A stretch of DNA of 64,000 nucleotides, taken from assembly GCA_039024635.1 (NCBI GenBank), contig JBCCQA010000016.1:54232-118231 (forward strand). The letters are read 5' to 3'. Below the pieces are notes generated by a model. That model saw only the letters and a list, made by a program, of their open reading frames with translations. It made no database searches and had not been told where the DNA came from. Numbering within the stretch: the first letter of the stretch is position 1; every line of letters starts with the position of its first letter. Shown here one piece after another: positions 41,405 to 50,969 of this stretch. The stretch comes from Kuafuiihalomonas sp039024635 (lineage in GTDB: Bacteria; Myxococcota; Kuafuiibacteriia; Kuafuiibacteriales; Kuafuiibacteriaceae). The position numbers and the translations under genes are program-made.

Positions 41405-43121
41405 CCACGTAGGATAGCCAGACCGCAAAGGCCTCGGCGGGCATGGAAGGGCTGACCACGGTTCCCGATGCGCCGGTGCAGCCCATCTCGGCCAAGGTGT
41501 TCTCTTCCTCGACCGTCTCGACGTCGGATACGAAGCTGTCGATGCCAAGGTTCCTGGAGAGCTCCACCACGGCCCGGAGAAGCGCCTTACGACGGACAGC
41601 AGTTGGGATGTCGGAGGTGAGGTCTCGAGACAGGCGGACCCCATCTACGGGAAGTCGAGTGAGATCGTCCAGGCCGCAACGAGAGCCGAAGTCGTCGATG
41701 CGAATTCGGATTCCGAGCGACCGTAGCTCGACCAACCGGGCCACGGTCGGATCTCGCCGCTGGAGAAGAAGGCTCTCGGTGATGGCGAGCTCAATCTGGT
41801 CGGCTTCGATGCCTACCTCCCGGATGACCCGCGCCAGCATCGCGGGTACGCCCTCTTCCAGCAGAATCTTGGGAAGGATGGGCACGACGGCCCGGAAGGA
41901 AGGGGGCGTTCGCCATCGCCGAAGGCGGCGAGCAGTGGTCTCAACGAGCCAGCGGAGCACGGGCTGGGCAACGCCTGCCTCGTCGAGATGAGGCCACACT
42001 TCGTCGCCCTCCTTAAGACCGTGAACGGGATGGTGCCAACGCAGCTTCACGTCGGTGCCGAGCACCGACTGGTCGTCGAGCGAGGTCCAAGGCTGGTACA
42101 CCACCTGAAAGCCAAGGCTTCCCAAACGAGCGCCCACGTCGGGGCCGAGCTCGGCCAGCTCGGTCTGGACGGCATCGGGGACGTACACGGCGTAGGTCCC
42201 TCGACCCATCCGCTTGGCGCGGTACATCGCGTGGTCGGCCTTCTCGATCAGGCTCTCGATGTTGTCTTCTTGCTCGCTCAGCGCGATGCCGACGCTGGTC
42301 CCGACCGCTCGCTCCAGACGGGGGATGGCGAAGGGCTGGTGCATGGCGCCGAGTACGCGCCGCGCCACGACCACGGCATCTTCGGCCGAGTCGATGTGTT
42401 CCAGGAGGATGATGAACTCGTCACCGCCGTGGCGAGCGACCGTCTCGAAGGAACGGACGCAGGTATTCAGCCGTTCCGCCACTTGCTGAAGGAGTAGGTC
42501 ACCTGCCTCGTGACCGAGGGTGTCGTTGATCTCCTTGAATCGGTCGAGGTCCAAGAAGAGGACTGCGCAGCGCTCACCACTTCGACGGCAGCGGTCGAGG
42601 GCGGATTCGAGGCGCTCCTTGAGCTTGATCCGGTTGGCCAGGCCCGTGAGCTCATCGTGATGGGCGAGAAAGGCGAGACGCTGCTCGTTCTTCTTACGCT
42701 CGATCGCGTAGCGAATGGCGTGGACCAGACCCGAACCGTCTATTCTGCCTTTGACCAGGAAGTCCTGGGCACCACACTTGACCGCCTGGAGAGCGGCCCG
42801 CTGATCGGCGACGCTGGCCAACACCACGATGGGCACTTCCGGATGTCGATTGTGGATCTCCTGCACGCCAGTAACGCCGGATGCGTCGTAGAGGGTCAGG
42901 TCGAAGAGGACGAGGCTGAAGCTTCGGGCGCTCAAATGCTGGAGTGCGCCATGGAGTGTGTCGACGGTCGTGACTTCGATGCCGGAAGCTTGTCGCTGCA
43001 GGAACTCCTCGAGCACCTGCGCGTCCCGGGCGTCATCCTCGACCAGGAGCACCGAGGTTCCCAGGGAGCTGACCAGATCCCCCGTCGTGACCGCCTGCTC
43101 CAGGACGGGCTGCGCGCTCAT
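41397..43121 (-). CDS. REC-GGDEF-EAL protein with intact cyclase motif and degenerate EAL domain
   Basis: 574 residues. The receiver domain (about 22-140) has LLVEDDARD and LVLFDLTLYDASG with a phospho-acceptor Asp. The GGDEF domain (about 150-315) keeps LDLDRFKEINDTLGHEAGD and ARHGGDEFIIL, so diguanylate cyclase activity is likely. The EAL domain (about 325-565) has lost key residues: GTDVKLRWHHP replaces the EAL-type motif, IDDFGSRCG keeps the DDFG, but DGVRLSRDL lacks the usual catalytic Lys, and SDVETVEEENTL is altered. It is probably a c-di-GMP-making or c-di-GMP-sensing protein without phosphodiesterase activity. Its stop lies in the 23-base repeat. Confidence 0.88.
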   Translation of the reverse strand: MSAQPVLEQAVTTGDLVSSLGTSVLLVEDDARDAQVLEEFLQRQASGIEVTTVDTLHGALQHLSARSFSLVLFDLTLYDASGVTGVQEIHNRHPEVPIVVLASVADQRAALQAVKCGAQDFLVKGRIDGSGLVHAIRYAIERKKNEQRLAFLAHHDELTGLANRIKLKERLESALDRCRRSGERCAVLFLDLDRFKEINDTLGHEAGDLLLQQVAERLNTCVRSFETVARHGGDEFIILLEHIDSAEDAVVVARRVLGAMHQPFAIPRLERAVGTSVGIALSEQEDNIESLIEKADHAMYRAKRMGRGTYAVYVPDAVQTELAELGPDVGARLGSLGFQVVYQPWTSLDDQSVLGTDVKLRWHHPVHGLKEGDEVWPHLDEAGVAQPVLRWLVETTARRLRRWRTPPSFRAVVPILPKILLEEGVPAMLARVIREVGIEADQIELAITESLLLQRRDPTVARLVELRSLGIRIRIDDFGSRCGLDDLTRLPVDGVRLSRDLTSDIPTAVRRKALLRAVVELSRNLGIDSFVSDVETVEEENTLAEMGCTGASGTVVSPSMPAEAFAVWLSYVGS

Positions 43122-43221
43122 CGCCGCTTCCCCATGGCCAAAATCTTCGGACGGGTCGGGCGAAATTTGAGCAGAAGGTCCGGATGCCGGGCCCGCCGAT
43201 CGGCATCGAGGCCAGGGCGCC

Positions 43222-43893
43222 TCAGAGCCGGCTCAGGAAATTCTGCAGCGAAGCCAAGGTTTCAGGCGGGATCCCGTGACCGCCGGTAAAGCTGTGCCAA
43301 TCGACGGACACCCCGGCAGATTCGAGCTCGGCTCGAAGTCTTTGGGCCTGGACGAAGGGAAGGACCGGGTCTTCGGTCCCGTGGCTTTGAAAACAGGGGA
43401 AGTTCTCGCGCTTTTGTAGGGCTGGGAACCATCGGCTCCGCGCCATCAGAGTCGAGGACAGGAGCACCAGAGCTTCCATCTCGACGTCCGTGCTCGCCGC
43501 CACGTCCAGGGCCACCATGGATCCCTGAGAGAAGCCGCCGACCACCATTTTGCCCGCCGGGAAACGCTCACGCACAGCGCGAAGCGCTGCGGCGACCGCC
43601 CGGGAGGACGCTGACAGGCCTTCGGGCTCCGCCTTCTCCAACGCGTCCAGCGCGCCCGTCCGCATGGCGTTCTCGAAGCGTCCCACGTCGATCATCCACC
43701 ACATGCGGCCCGGGTACGGCGGCGGCATCGGCTCGGGCGCTTCGAGAAAAACGAATCTCGCCTCGGGCAGGTTTAGAGCACCCGCCAAGGGCACGAGGTC
43801 GTCCCCCGGCGCTCCAAAGCCGTGCATCAGCACTATCAAGAGCTTGTCGCCTGGCCCGACGACGGTACCCTGCAGCGGTCCGAAGGCCGTCAT
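43222..43893 (-). CDS. Serine esterase / phospholipase-carboxylesterase family
   Basis: 224 residues from the ATG at 43893 (MTAFGPLQG). Alpha/beta hydrolase fold: the oxyanion strand is LLIVLMHGFGAPGDDLV, the nucleophile elbow is VVGGFSQGSMVALDVA, the acid is in SHGTEDPVLPF and the His in FTGGHGIPPETL, in the order of the YpfH/acyl-protein thioesterase-like esterases. Cytosolic, since no signal is seen. ATG at 43935 is an alternative start without a better ribosome site. Substrate unknown. Divergent from the DUF1232 gene, 124 bases apart. Confidence 0.82.
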   Translation of the reverse strand: MTAFGPLQGTVVGPGDKLLIVLMHGFGAPGDDLVPLAGALNLPEARFVFLEAPEPMPPPYPGRMWWMIDVGRFENAMRTGALDALEKAEPEGLSASSRAVAAALRAVRERFPAGKMVVGGFSQGSMVALDVAASTDVEMEALVLLSSTLMARSRWFPALQKRENFPCFQSHGTEDPVLPFVQAQRLRAELESAGVSVDWHSFTGGHGIPPETLASLQNFLSRL

Positions 43894-44017
43894 CGCTCGG
43901 GGGTGCCACCCTTCTTGGGCCCGAGCAACCAGCATGAAGGCTTCAGGCCCGAGAGGGCGACGATGGCGACGCGAAAAGGGTGGGTCCTGAAGGTCGGACT
44001 GGGATAGCGAAGAAGGC

Positions 44018-44281
44018 GTGAAGGGGCTGAAGAAGACGCCGGTGAAGCCGTGGCAGCTGTTTCGGCTGATGACCGATCGTGGCACGCCCTGGAGCCACAA
44101 GGCCGTGATGGCCTTTGCGCTCCTCTACCTCCTTCTGCCGGCCGATCTGATCCCCGACATGCCCTTCATAGGCTTCCTCGACGACCTGGGAGTGCTGGCG
44201 GCGGCCGTAGCCTGGGTGGCGAGCCGACAAAAAGCGTTGGCCGAAGGTGAAGATCAGGAGGATCCGTCACGAACGGCGTGA
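44018..44281 (+). CDS. DUF1232 (YkvA-like) small membrane protein
   Basis: 87 residues. The conserved motif LLYLLLPADLIPDMPFIGFL and LDDLGVLAAAVAWV fit DUF1232, one or two membrane helices with a characteristic P-D-x-I-P turn. Function of the family is not settled. GTG start with GAAGAAGG upstream. Its last 28 bases overlap the convergent DUF3228 gene. Confidence 0.85.
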   Translation: MKGLKKTPVKPWQLFRLMTDRGTPWSHKAVMAFALLYLLLPADLIPDMPFIGFLDDLGVLAAAVAWVASRQKALAEGEDQEDPSRTA

Positions 44282-44862
44282 CGGGCCCAGTACCAAATCG
44301 CCTCCGCGAAGGCCTCGGCCGTGTAGGGCGCGAAGGTGCCGCCCGGCCGCTCCAAGAAGTTTCGCGCCATGGTCACCGGATCCATCGGCTCATCGGGTCG
44401 GCCGCCGGCCAGGAGCGCCACCACCTCCCAATCGGCTTCGGTGCTGCGGCGGCCGCCGTTTTCGAGGAGTGTCTCTGCGCTGTAGAGGACGATCTGGGCG
44501 AAGCGCGCAGGCTCAGCCTCTCCCCCTGCGCGGACTCGAAGCACGCACTCTTCGCCCTCGGCCCGCTGATGCCATTCGGCCCGAAGGGGTGTGCGCTCAT
44601 CGATGGCGACCGTGCTCCCGACGAAGCCTTCGGCCGGCACCGGAACCACGACCACTTGGGACCGGTCGGCCCGACCCTTCCCAGGCTGACGCTCGGTCCA
44701 GTGGGCGGCGACGAGATCCAGCAGGGCTTCCGGGGATCCGAGCCAGCGACGCTGAGTCTCAGGATCCAGATGACGGTCCAGCGCGAATTGGGACCAGCCC
44801 AGGGAGGGCTTGCCGGGACGAAACACCTCCCTTGGGTGGTCCTGGATGGGGGTCGTGGTCAA
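44254..44862 (-). CDS. DUF3228 family protein
   Basis: 202 residues from a TTG at 44862 with GAGG upstream. Family-like segments: SQFALDRHLDPETQRRW near the start, QVVVVPVPAEGFVGSTVAID, the RAGGEAEPARFAQIVLYSAE region, EADWEVVALLAGGRPDEPM, and the terminal DPVTMARNFL..GGTFAPYTAEAFAEAIWYW, which matches the C-terminal pattern of DUF3228 as I recall it. Cytosolic, function unknown. A longer frame upstream overlaps the divergent lipoprotein gene and was discarded. Confidence 0.7.
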   Translation of the reverse strand: MTTTPIQDHPREVFRPGKPSLGWSQFALDRHLDPETQRRWLGSPEALLDLVAAHWTERQPGKGRADRSQVVVVPVPAEGFVGSTVAIDERTPLRAEWHQRAEGEECVLRVRAGGEAEPARFAQIVLYSAETLLENGGRRSTEADWEVVALLAGGRPDEPMDPVTMARNFLERPGGTFAPYTAEAFAEAIWYWARHAVRDGSS

Positions 44863-44901
44863 CGCACCGAATCCTCGTGCAAGCTGGTATGAGGGCGAGT
44901 G

Positions 44902-47694
44902 ATGAGAAGCTTCTGGGTCGGGGGGCTCGCCCTCCTGGTGGGGTGCAGCGGGACGGACCAAGGGGACCCCGTGCGGGCAGACCTAGGGACGGCCGGGCCC
45001 GAGATCCTGCGTTTCGCCGCCTCCTCCGAGGCGGTCGAAGAAGGCCTCTCGGTCGTCTTGGCGTGGGAGACCACGGGCGCCGACACCGTGACCTTGGAGG
45101 CGGACGCCCTAGACCCGCTGCTCACGGACTCGGGACGCCTCACCAGCACCATCGAGAGCCCGGAACTTCTTACGCAGACCACATTCACTCTCACCGCACG
45201 CGGCGAGGGGGACGAGGTCTCGGCCTCGCTGACCGTCGACGTGGAGGTCCCCGACGCCGCGCTCCCGCCACGGATCGCGCGCTTCAGGGTGACCCCCGAG
45301 ATCTACCAAGGCCGCACCGTGGCGGCTCGGGTCTCCTGGACTGCAGCCGGGGCCCTCAGCCTTCGAGCCAACGGAGAGCCCGTGGCGGGCTTCGAGTCTG
45401 CGCCCTTTGGCGCCCTCGAGGTCGAGGTCGACGAGTCCCTGACCGAGTTCGAACTGCAGGCCCAGCGAGCCGGCCAGGTCCTCACCGCGACCGCAACCGT
45501 TGAGCGAGCGCCCGAAGAGCTGGAGCCGAACGACGACCCTTCCACGGCCGCCGTCCCCAGCCAGGGCCGAGGCATCGGCGAGCTGACGAGCGACGACCAG
45601 GACTACTGGGTGGTCGAGGTTCCGGACAACGGCCGGATCTTCGCCGAAGTTCAGGGCCTGTTTCAAAGCTGTCCCTTCGACTCCAACCTCGCCCTCTTCA
45701 GCTACGACGAAGACTCGGGCCAGACGGTTTTCCTCACACAGAACGACGATATCTCGGCCGAGCGCCTGTGCTCTCGAATCGACCCCAGCCTCGACCCTGC
45801 CGCCCGAGGTCTGGCGGCTGGACTGTACCTGCTCCTGGTCACCGGACGAGGCGCCGATGAGACTGGAGACTACGAACTTCTCATCGAAATCGAAGAAGGC
45901 CGCTGCGGGAACGGCGATATCGAGTTTGGGCGAGGCGAAGCCTGCGACGACGGCAACGAGGCGGACGGCGACGGCTGCAGCGCCACCTGCGTGATCGAGC
46001 CCGTGCTGGCTCTGAGCGACCGAGCGGACCAGTCGACGACGATCGAACTGGACGAAGGCGTCGAAGCGATCGCCGAAGTCAGCTTGTCCGAGGTCGGCGC
46101 CATCGCCGTCGAGCTGGAAGATGGCTGCCAGGACGTCTCGGTCGAGCTCTTGGACGCCGAGCGCCTGGACGTGAACGACTACTTGACCTTGGCTGCGGGC
46201 TCCTGCGGGTTCCAAACCCGCGCCGTTCCCCCGGGGCGCTACCTGATTCGTCTCACGGGACCCGCGGGCGGGAGCGGCCCCTTGGCCCTCCGGGTGCGCT
46301 CGGCCCCGCGGGGCTGCGGCAACCTGCTCATCGAACCGGGCGAGCTCTGCGACGATGGCAACATCCAAGACGGCGACGGCTGCGATGCGCGTTGCCTACC
46401 TGAGCGGGAGGCCATTATCCCTGGGTCCGAGACCCGCAGCGTGACCCTCCCCGCCTCCGGCTACCAGTCTTGGGCCATTCGGCTGATCGATGGAGGTTCG
46501 GTCCGAGCTCGACCTCAAATTGCCAGCTGCACGGGACCGTCGCGGGTCACCCTCTTTGATCGAGGCCAGGTTCTGGGCGTCAAAGAGGCGGAGAGTGGCT
46601 GCGCCGAGATTCGTCCGGCCGAAGGCGACGCCTTCGCAGCCGACCTCGAGCCCGGCGTCTACGACCTGGCCTTCCAGAGCCTGAACGGCAGTGCACAACC
46701 CGCCGACTACGGCCTTCAGAGCCTAGGTCCGGCCTGCAACAACGGCATCCTGGATCGCCAGGCGGGCGAGGAGTGCGAGCTCGGAGAGCCCAAATGCCAA
46801 AACTGCTTCTACGTGCTCGAGACCGCGGGCGAACAGGGCCTTCAGACGGGGGACGAGATCGAGTACTACCGCTTCACCTCCGATGGTCTGCCCAACGGGC
46901 GGATTTCGGCCAGCCTGGCCTTTCAAGACCCCCAGCCAGCACTGAACCCTCAGCTGCTCCTGGAGCTCTTCGACCCGGAGCTCGAGCTGCTCTCGCGAAG
47001 CCCGCTGGACAACAACCCGCCCCGTACGCCCTTCTCGGGCTTCGTCGCCCTTCGAGATTCGGTGAGTCCACCGGGCCAGTACACCGTTCGCCTCTCGCGG
47101 CCGAATCAGGCCGGTCCGGTGCTCGAACCCTACACTGTGAACGTGAACGTAGCGGCTGCCAGCTGCGGGAACGGCTTGGTCGAACCGGGCGAAGTCTGCG
47201 ACGACGGCAACACCGTGGACAGGGACGGCTGCAGTGCCGAATGCGGCTTCGAAGCGCCGACCATCCGTGAGGTGGAGGAGCTATTCGTTCCCGAGTCCCG
47301 AAACGACGAACTCACCCGCGCTCAGTTTCTGGACATCGAGCCCGGCGTCGCGCTGGTCCCCATCAACGGACAGCTGGTGCCAGTGGGCGACGTGGACCAC
47401 TACCTCTTCAGAGTACCGGAGGGGGTCACGGTGGATCTGCGAGCCTTCAGCAACGGCAACCCGACGGCGGAGCGGGTATGTAGCCCCGATGCGAGAGGCC
47501 GACTCAGCCTCTTCGACGGCGGCCGGAACCTCATCCTGAGCAAGGGGGACGGCACGGACTGTCCGGACATCAACGGCATCGAGGCCGTGGACTTCGCAGC
47601 GCGAAGGCTCGTAGACGGCTTCTACTACCTGCGCTTTGACCGACCCCAGGGCGGCCAATCGACCAGCTACGCTCTCTTCCTCATTCTTCAGTGA
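44902..47694 (+). CDS. Large lipoprotein with DUF4215 Cys-rich repeats and pre-peptidase-like domains
   Basis: About 930 residues. Lipoprotein signal RSFWVGGLALLVGCSGTD. Two Ig-like domains lie near 30-200 (ARFRVTPEIYQGRTVAARVS). Then blocks alternate: PPC-type beta-sandwiches (QDYWVVEVPDNGRIFAEVQG, GLYLLLVTGRG; VDHYLFRVPEGVTVDLRAFS, DGFYYLRFDRPQ) and DUF4215 repeats with the CGNG...GE.CDDGN..DGDGC...C pattern near residues 335, 473 and 755, plus a degraded one near 613 (ACNNGILDRQAGEECELGE). DUF4215 repeats are abundant in Myxococcota surface proteins. GTG at 44899 directly precedes the ATG and is an alternative. It converges with, and overlaps by 14 bases, another giant lipoprotein gene. 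Confidence 0.88.
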   Translation: MRSFWVGGLALLVGCSGTDQGDPVRADLGTAGPEILRFAASSEAVEEGLSVVLAWETTGADTVTLEADALDPLLTDSGRLTSTIESPELLTQTTFTLTARGEGDEVSASLTVDVEVPDAALPPRIARFRVTPEIYQGRTVAARVSWTAAGALSLRANGEPVAGFESAPFGALEVEVDESLTEFELQAQRAGQVLTATATVERAPEELEPNDDPSTAAVPSQGRGIGELTSDDQDYWVVEVPDNGRIFAEVQGLFQSCPFDSNLALFSYDEDSGQTVFLTQNDDISAERLCSRIDPSLDPAARGLAAGLYLLLVTGRGADETGDYELLIEIEEGRCGNGDIEFGRGEACDDGNEADGDGCSATCVIEPVLALSDRADQSTTIELDEGVEAIAEVSLSEVGAIAVELEDGCQDVSVELLDAERLDVNDYLTLAAGSCGFQTRAVPPGRYLIRLTGPAGGSGPLALRVRSAPRGCGNLLIEPGELCDDGNIQDGDGCDARCLPEREAIIPGSETRSVTLPASGYQSWAIRLIDGGSVRARPQIASCTGPSRVTLFDRGQVLGVKEAESGCAEIRPAEGDAFAADLEPGVYDLAFQSLNGSAQPADYGLQSLGPACNNGILDRQAGEECELGEPKCQNCFYVLETAGEQGLQTGDEIEYYRFTSDGLPNGRISASLAFQDPQPALNPQLLLELFDPELELLSRSPLDNNPPRTPFSGFVALRDSVSPPGQYTVRLSRPNQAGPVLEPYTVNVNVAAASCGNGLVEPGEVCDDGNTVDRDGCSAECGFEAPTIREVEELFVPESRNDELTRAQFLDIEPGVALVPINGQLVPVGDVDHYLFRVPEGVTVDLRAFSNGNPTAERVCSPDARGRLSLFDGGRNLILSKGDGTDCPDINGIEAVDFAARRLVDGFYYLRFDRPQGGQSTSYALFLILQ

Positions 47695-50600
47695 TGCACA
47701 GCGCGTCGTAGCGCACCTCGATACGGGTCCCAGGCGAAGGCAAACCGCGGTCGGTGAACTGAATCCGGTTGGCGGCCCCGTCATAGATCCAGTTCACGCC
47801 TCCCGGCGTCTCGGGGGGCTGGGGCACACCGTCGACCAGGACAAGGAGAGAGCCGGGGGCCGGGGTGTCTCGGAGGGGAAAGAGCGAGCGCAATGAGATA
47901 CTCGCGAAGGTCGCATCGAAGATGATGTCCGCGTACTGCGCACGCTGCTCTTCGTCGGAGGCAGTAGGATCCAGGGCAGAGCTGAGGGCTACGCCGTTCG
48001 TCAGCAGGGCAGCCTGCCGATAGTTGTTCTGAATCCGAACCAAGAAGTCGCTGGGACACTCCTCTAGAGGCTGACCCGTGATGCAGCGGAAGGTGTCGGG
48101 TGGCACGACGGCGGACAGTCGGAAGGAAGTATCGTTGCCCGGCTTCAGAGCCTGGAGGGCCGAGATATAGCTGTCCACGGTTCCGGGGGACTGATCTTCC
48201 TCGTCAGACAGAATGATGACCGCCAAGTCGGCATCCGGGCGGATGAAGTCTCGGTTCCAGCCGAGGACTTGAGGCGGCGTCAGGGCCGAGACCATGGACT
48301 GGAGCCCGCGCTCGATGTTGGGCCCCGGGAAGGGAAGATCCGTCACCCGCCGGAACACGTCGGCAGGGGTGGGGACACTGAAGCGGTCGACGATCCGCCA
48401 CTCATTTCTCTGTTCTCGCTCGTCGCCGTCGGAGAAGAAGCCGCAGGAGCCCCGACGCCACTCTCCCTGAGGGGAGGAGCCCACGAAGCCGCAAGGTGAG
48501 GTCTGGGAGCCGATGAAGTCGGTGCTGATGACCGAAGTCTGGTAGTCGACGCCGGCGTCGACGAGGGCCTGGAAGATGTCGTCGGCCGTCGCCCGGAGGA
48601 AGTCGATCTCCTGCTCCATTGAGAACGAGTTGTCGATGACCCAGAGCAGGTCCACCTTGGGGTTCTCGGACTGGGAGAAGGTCTGCACGACCTGGTTTCG
48701 GTCGCTGGAGCGACCCCGGATCTGGACCGTGTTGGAGCCATTCTGGCCGTCGACCTCAACGCGAAGGACGGCGAAGTGCTCGCCCTCTTCCGTCGGTCGG
48801 TACTGGATCGGAATCTCGAAGAACTGGCCTGGCTCCATCGGCCGAACCTGTCCCGGCTGAGGAGGAAGACCCGGGGGCAGCAGTCCAAACTCGAACTCGG
48901 GATCGCCGGCGAGCTCGAACACCCGCACACCGATCTGCTGACCGCTGATGTTGCGAAGCTGTACCTCTCGCTCGGGCGCCACACAGCCCAAGCGCACGTT
49001 GCCGTAGTCGAGCTCGGTCGGCGAGACTAGGACCCGACCCAGGCCTCCGGAGCCTGCGAGTGGAATTTCCGAATCGGGTTGGGTCCGGGATACCTTGAAC
49101 TCTGCCGCCGAGTTGTACTCCCGCTCGGCAACGGGCGAGAAACGCACCGAGACAAACTCGGTCCCGCCTACGTCGACGACGGCGGAAGGAAAGGGGGCTC
49201 GTACATAGTCGAACACCTCCGTCGACGCGGACAGAGAGAACTCGCGGAGGATACAGGCGCCAGTTCCGACGTTGCGAATGGCAAAGGTCCGCTCTGTCGT
49301 GGCGCCGACGGGAACCAGCCCGAACTCGACCTGGGGTGGAAGCGATTGGATGGCGCATGCGTCGAGATCCAGCCCGAGAGCCGTACCGACGATGTCCACC
49401 CTGAGCTCGGGCTGAAGCGGATCATTCGTTTCGAGGATCAGGGTGGCTTCGATGGGCCCTGCCACGGTGGGCTCGAAGCTCAGGACGAGATCTAGGCTCC
49501 GCTGCTCGGAGAGAAGCTGAGGCGTCAGGTTGAGACTCATCGCCTCAGCGTCCCCGCCTTCGAAGCGGACCCCCTGGATGTCCAGATCCGCGAAGCCGGC
49601 GTTGCTCAGGGTCAAAGGCGCCCGTCCGAGCTGACCGACCGCCACTTCTCCCATGGGAATCGGGTTGGGGACCAACACCGCCACTGGCCCCCCCGGCGAG
49701 CCTTCGACCGGGATTTCGACCCGAATCGTGGGCGCCACGTCCTCGGGCGTCCGGGCGCTGACGTCGATACGTCCGAAGAGCGCCTCGCCCAGGCGATCCG
49801 GCGTGGGGGAAAAGCTGACCTCGAACTCGAAGGTGTCACCAGGTCGATAGACGACGCCAGCCCCGCTGAAGGGCTCGATGGAGAACTCTTCGTCGCTTGC
49901 TTCGGCGAGCTCCCAGTTCAGGACCTCGATGTCGACGTTGGACACGTTGGTGCAGCGGACGAAGGTGCTCTCGAATCGGCCGGGGCGCAGAGCTCCGAAG
50001 CCGACCTCGGCGGGGTCACAGCTGAGTCCGGAGCGGACACCCCGCCCCTGGAGGTCGATTTCATTCAGGCAGAAGTCTTGGGGGCAGGAGCGAATCTGGA
50101 GGCGACCCCGGTCCCTCTCGCCGGTCGAGTTGGCTGCCGGCGCGTACTCGAACTCGAGCTCGAAGGCCTCGGCTGGCTGAAGGCGCACCCCCTCGGGCAG
50201 AACCGAGCCCCCCCGGCTGGCCGCGACATCGTTCAGGAGGTCGAAGAGCCGATCTCCTTCTTCGAATCGAGCCTCACCGCTGGCGAAGGGCACGAGGAGG
50301 TCCACGGGTTGGGAAAGGAGATTCACGACCTCGACCGTTCGACGAACTCGAGTGCCCACTCGAACCGAGCCGAAGTCGAGAGGCTGGGGGCGCACGAGCA
50401 GGGTCCGGTCGGCCCCACGGCTCCGGAGTACGACCGTCTCGGTCTGATCGAGGCCGCCCGCATCGGCGGTGAAGCGAAGTAGAGCGTCGACCGGCTCCTC
50501 CTGGGTGGCCAGCATCTGGATCTGAACGGGAACGAGGAGCGCCTGACCTGGGTCGAGCCTGGTCCCGGCGGGGTTCTGGGTGATGCTGATCTGCTGTCCT

Positions 50601-50824
50601 GTCGCCGACTCCAGAACCTCGCCGCTGGTCAAAGTCAGCCCACCCGAACCGATGTTCCTCAACTCGACGGTCCGCTCTAGGGTGAGCCCTTGGGGAAGGT
50701 CGCCTAGGTCGAGGGTCCCCGGCCCTCGTAGATCACCCAGGACGTCGACCGCACCACTGTCTTCCTCGCAAGCCAGTCCTCCCAGGAGGCTCAGAGTGAT
50801 GGCGGCTGCACCGAGTCGTCCCAT
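47681..50824 (-). CDS. Very large lipoprotein with six ASH/HYDIN-like repeats and a von Willebrand A domain
   Basis: About 1047 residues from the ATG at 50824 (MGRLGAAAITLSLLGGLACEE, lipobox at the end); a TTG at 50878 is an alternative. Six repeats of the choice-of-anchor/ASH type carry the LDFGxVxxGxxxxRxVxLRNxG signature: LDLGDLPQGLTLERTVELRN, LDFGSVRVGTRVRRTVEVVN, VGFGALRPGRFESTFVRCTN, IPMGEVAVGQLGRAPLTLSN, VEFGLVPVGATTERTFAIRN, LDYGNVRLGCVAPEREVQLR. The vWA domain (about 745-960) has the metal site DLLWVIDNSFSMEQE (DxSxS) and VIILSDEEDQSPGT. A C-terminal beta domain follows. Likely surface-exposed adhesive or matrix protein. Confidence 0.88.
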   Translation of the reverse strand: MGRLGAAAITLSLLGGLACEEDSGAVDVLGDLRGPGTLDLGDLPQGLTLERTVELRNIGSGGLTLTSGEVLESATGQQISITQNPAGTRLDPGQALLVPVQIQMLATQEEPVDALLRFTADAGGLDQTETVVLRSRGADRTLLVRPQPLDFGSVRVGTRVRRTVEVVNLLSQPVDLLVPFASGEARFEEGDRLFDLLNDVAASRGGSVLPEGVRLQPAEAFELEFEYAPAANSTGERDRGRLQIRSCPQDFCLNEIDLQGRGVRSGLSCDPAEVGFGALRPGRFESTFVRCTNVSNVDIEVLNWELAEASDEEFSIEPFSGAGVVYRPGDTFEFEVSFSPTPDRLGEALFGRIDVSARTPEDVAPTIRVEIPVEGSPGGPVAVLVPNPIPMGEVAVGQLGRAPLTLSNAGFADLDIQGVRFEGGDAEAMSLNLTPQLLSEQRSLDLVLSFEPTVAGPIEATLILETNDPLQPELRVDIVGTALGLDLDACAIQSLPPQVEFGLVPVGATTERTFAIRNVGTGACILREFSLSASTEVFDYVRAPFPSAVVDVGGTEFVSVRFSPVAEREYNSAAEFKVSRTQPDSEIPLAGSGGLGRVLVSPTELDYGNVRLGCVAPEREVQLRNISGQQIGVRVFELAGDPEFEFGLLPPGLPPQPGQVRPMEPGQFFEIPIQYRPTEEGEHFAVLRVEVDGQNGSNTVQIRGRSSDRNQVVQTFSQSENPKVDLLWVIDNSFSMEQEIDFLRATADDIFQALVDAGVDYQTSVISTDFIGSQTSPCGFVGSSPQGEWRRGSCGFFSDGDEREQRNEWRIVDRFSVPTPADVFRRVTDLPFPGPNIERGLQSMVSALTPPQVLGWNRDFIRPDADLAVIILSDEEDQSPGTVDSYISALQALKPGNDTSFRLSAVVPPDTFRCITGQPLEECPSDFLVRIQNNYRQAALLTNGVALSSALDPTASDEEQRAQYADIIFDATFASISLRSLFPLRDTPAPGSLLVLVDGVPQPPETPGGVNWIYDGAANRIQFTDRGLPSPGTRIEVRYDALCITEE

Positions 50825-50969
50825 ACTGCTGATAGCCTTCAGGACCTTCCTCGGGTCAACGTTTGGCGACCGACTCAAGACGAGACGCGCATTCGGGTGT
50901 AGGGAGAGGTAGCTAGGGAGCCCCCTTGTGCAGGGGGAAGCGGTGTTCTAGGTGAGTGATGGGGATCAA

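Noticed and set aside
45109..46368. 419-codon minus-strand frame opposite the DUF4215 lipoprotein
   Set aside because: The sense strand shows lipobox, PPC and DUF4215 motifs; the antisense shows none.
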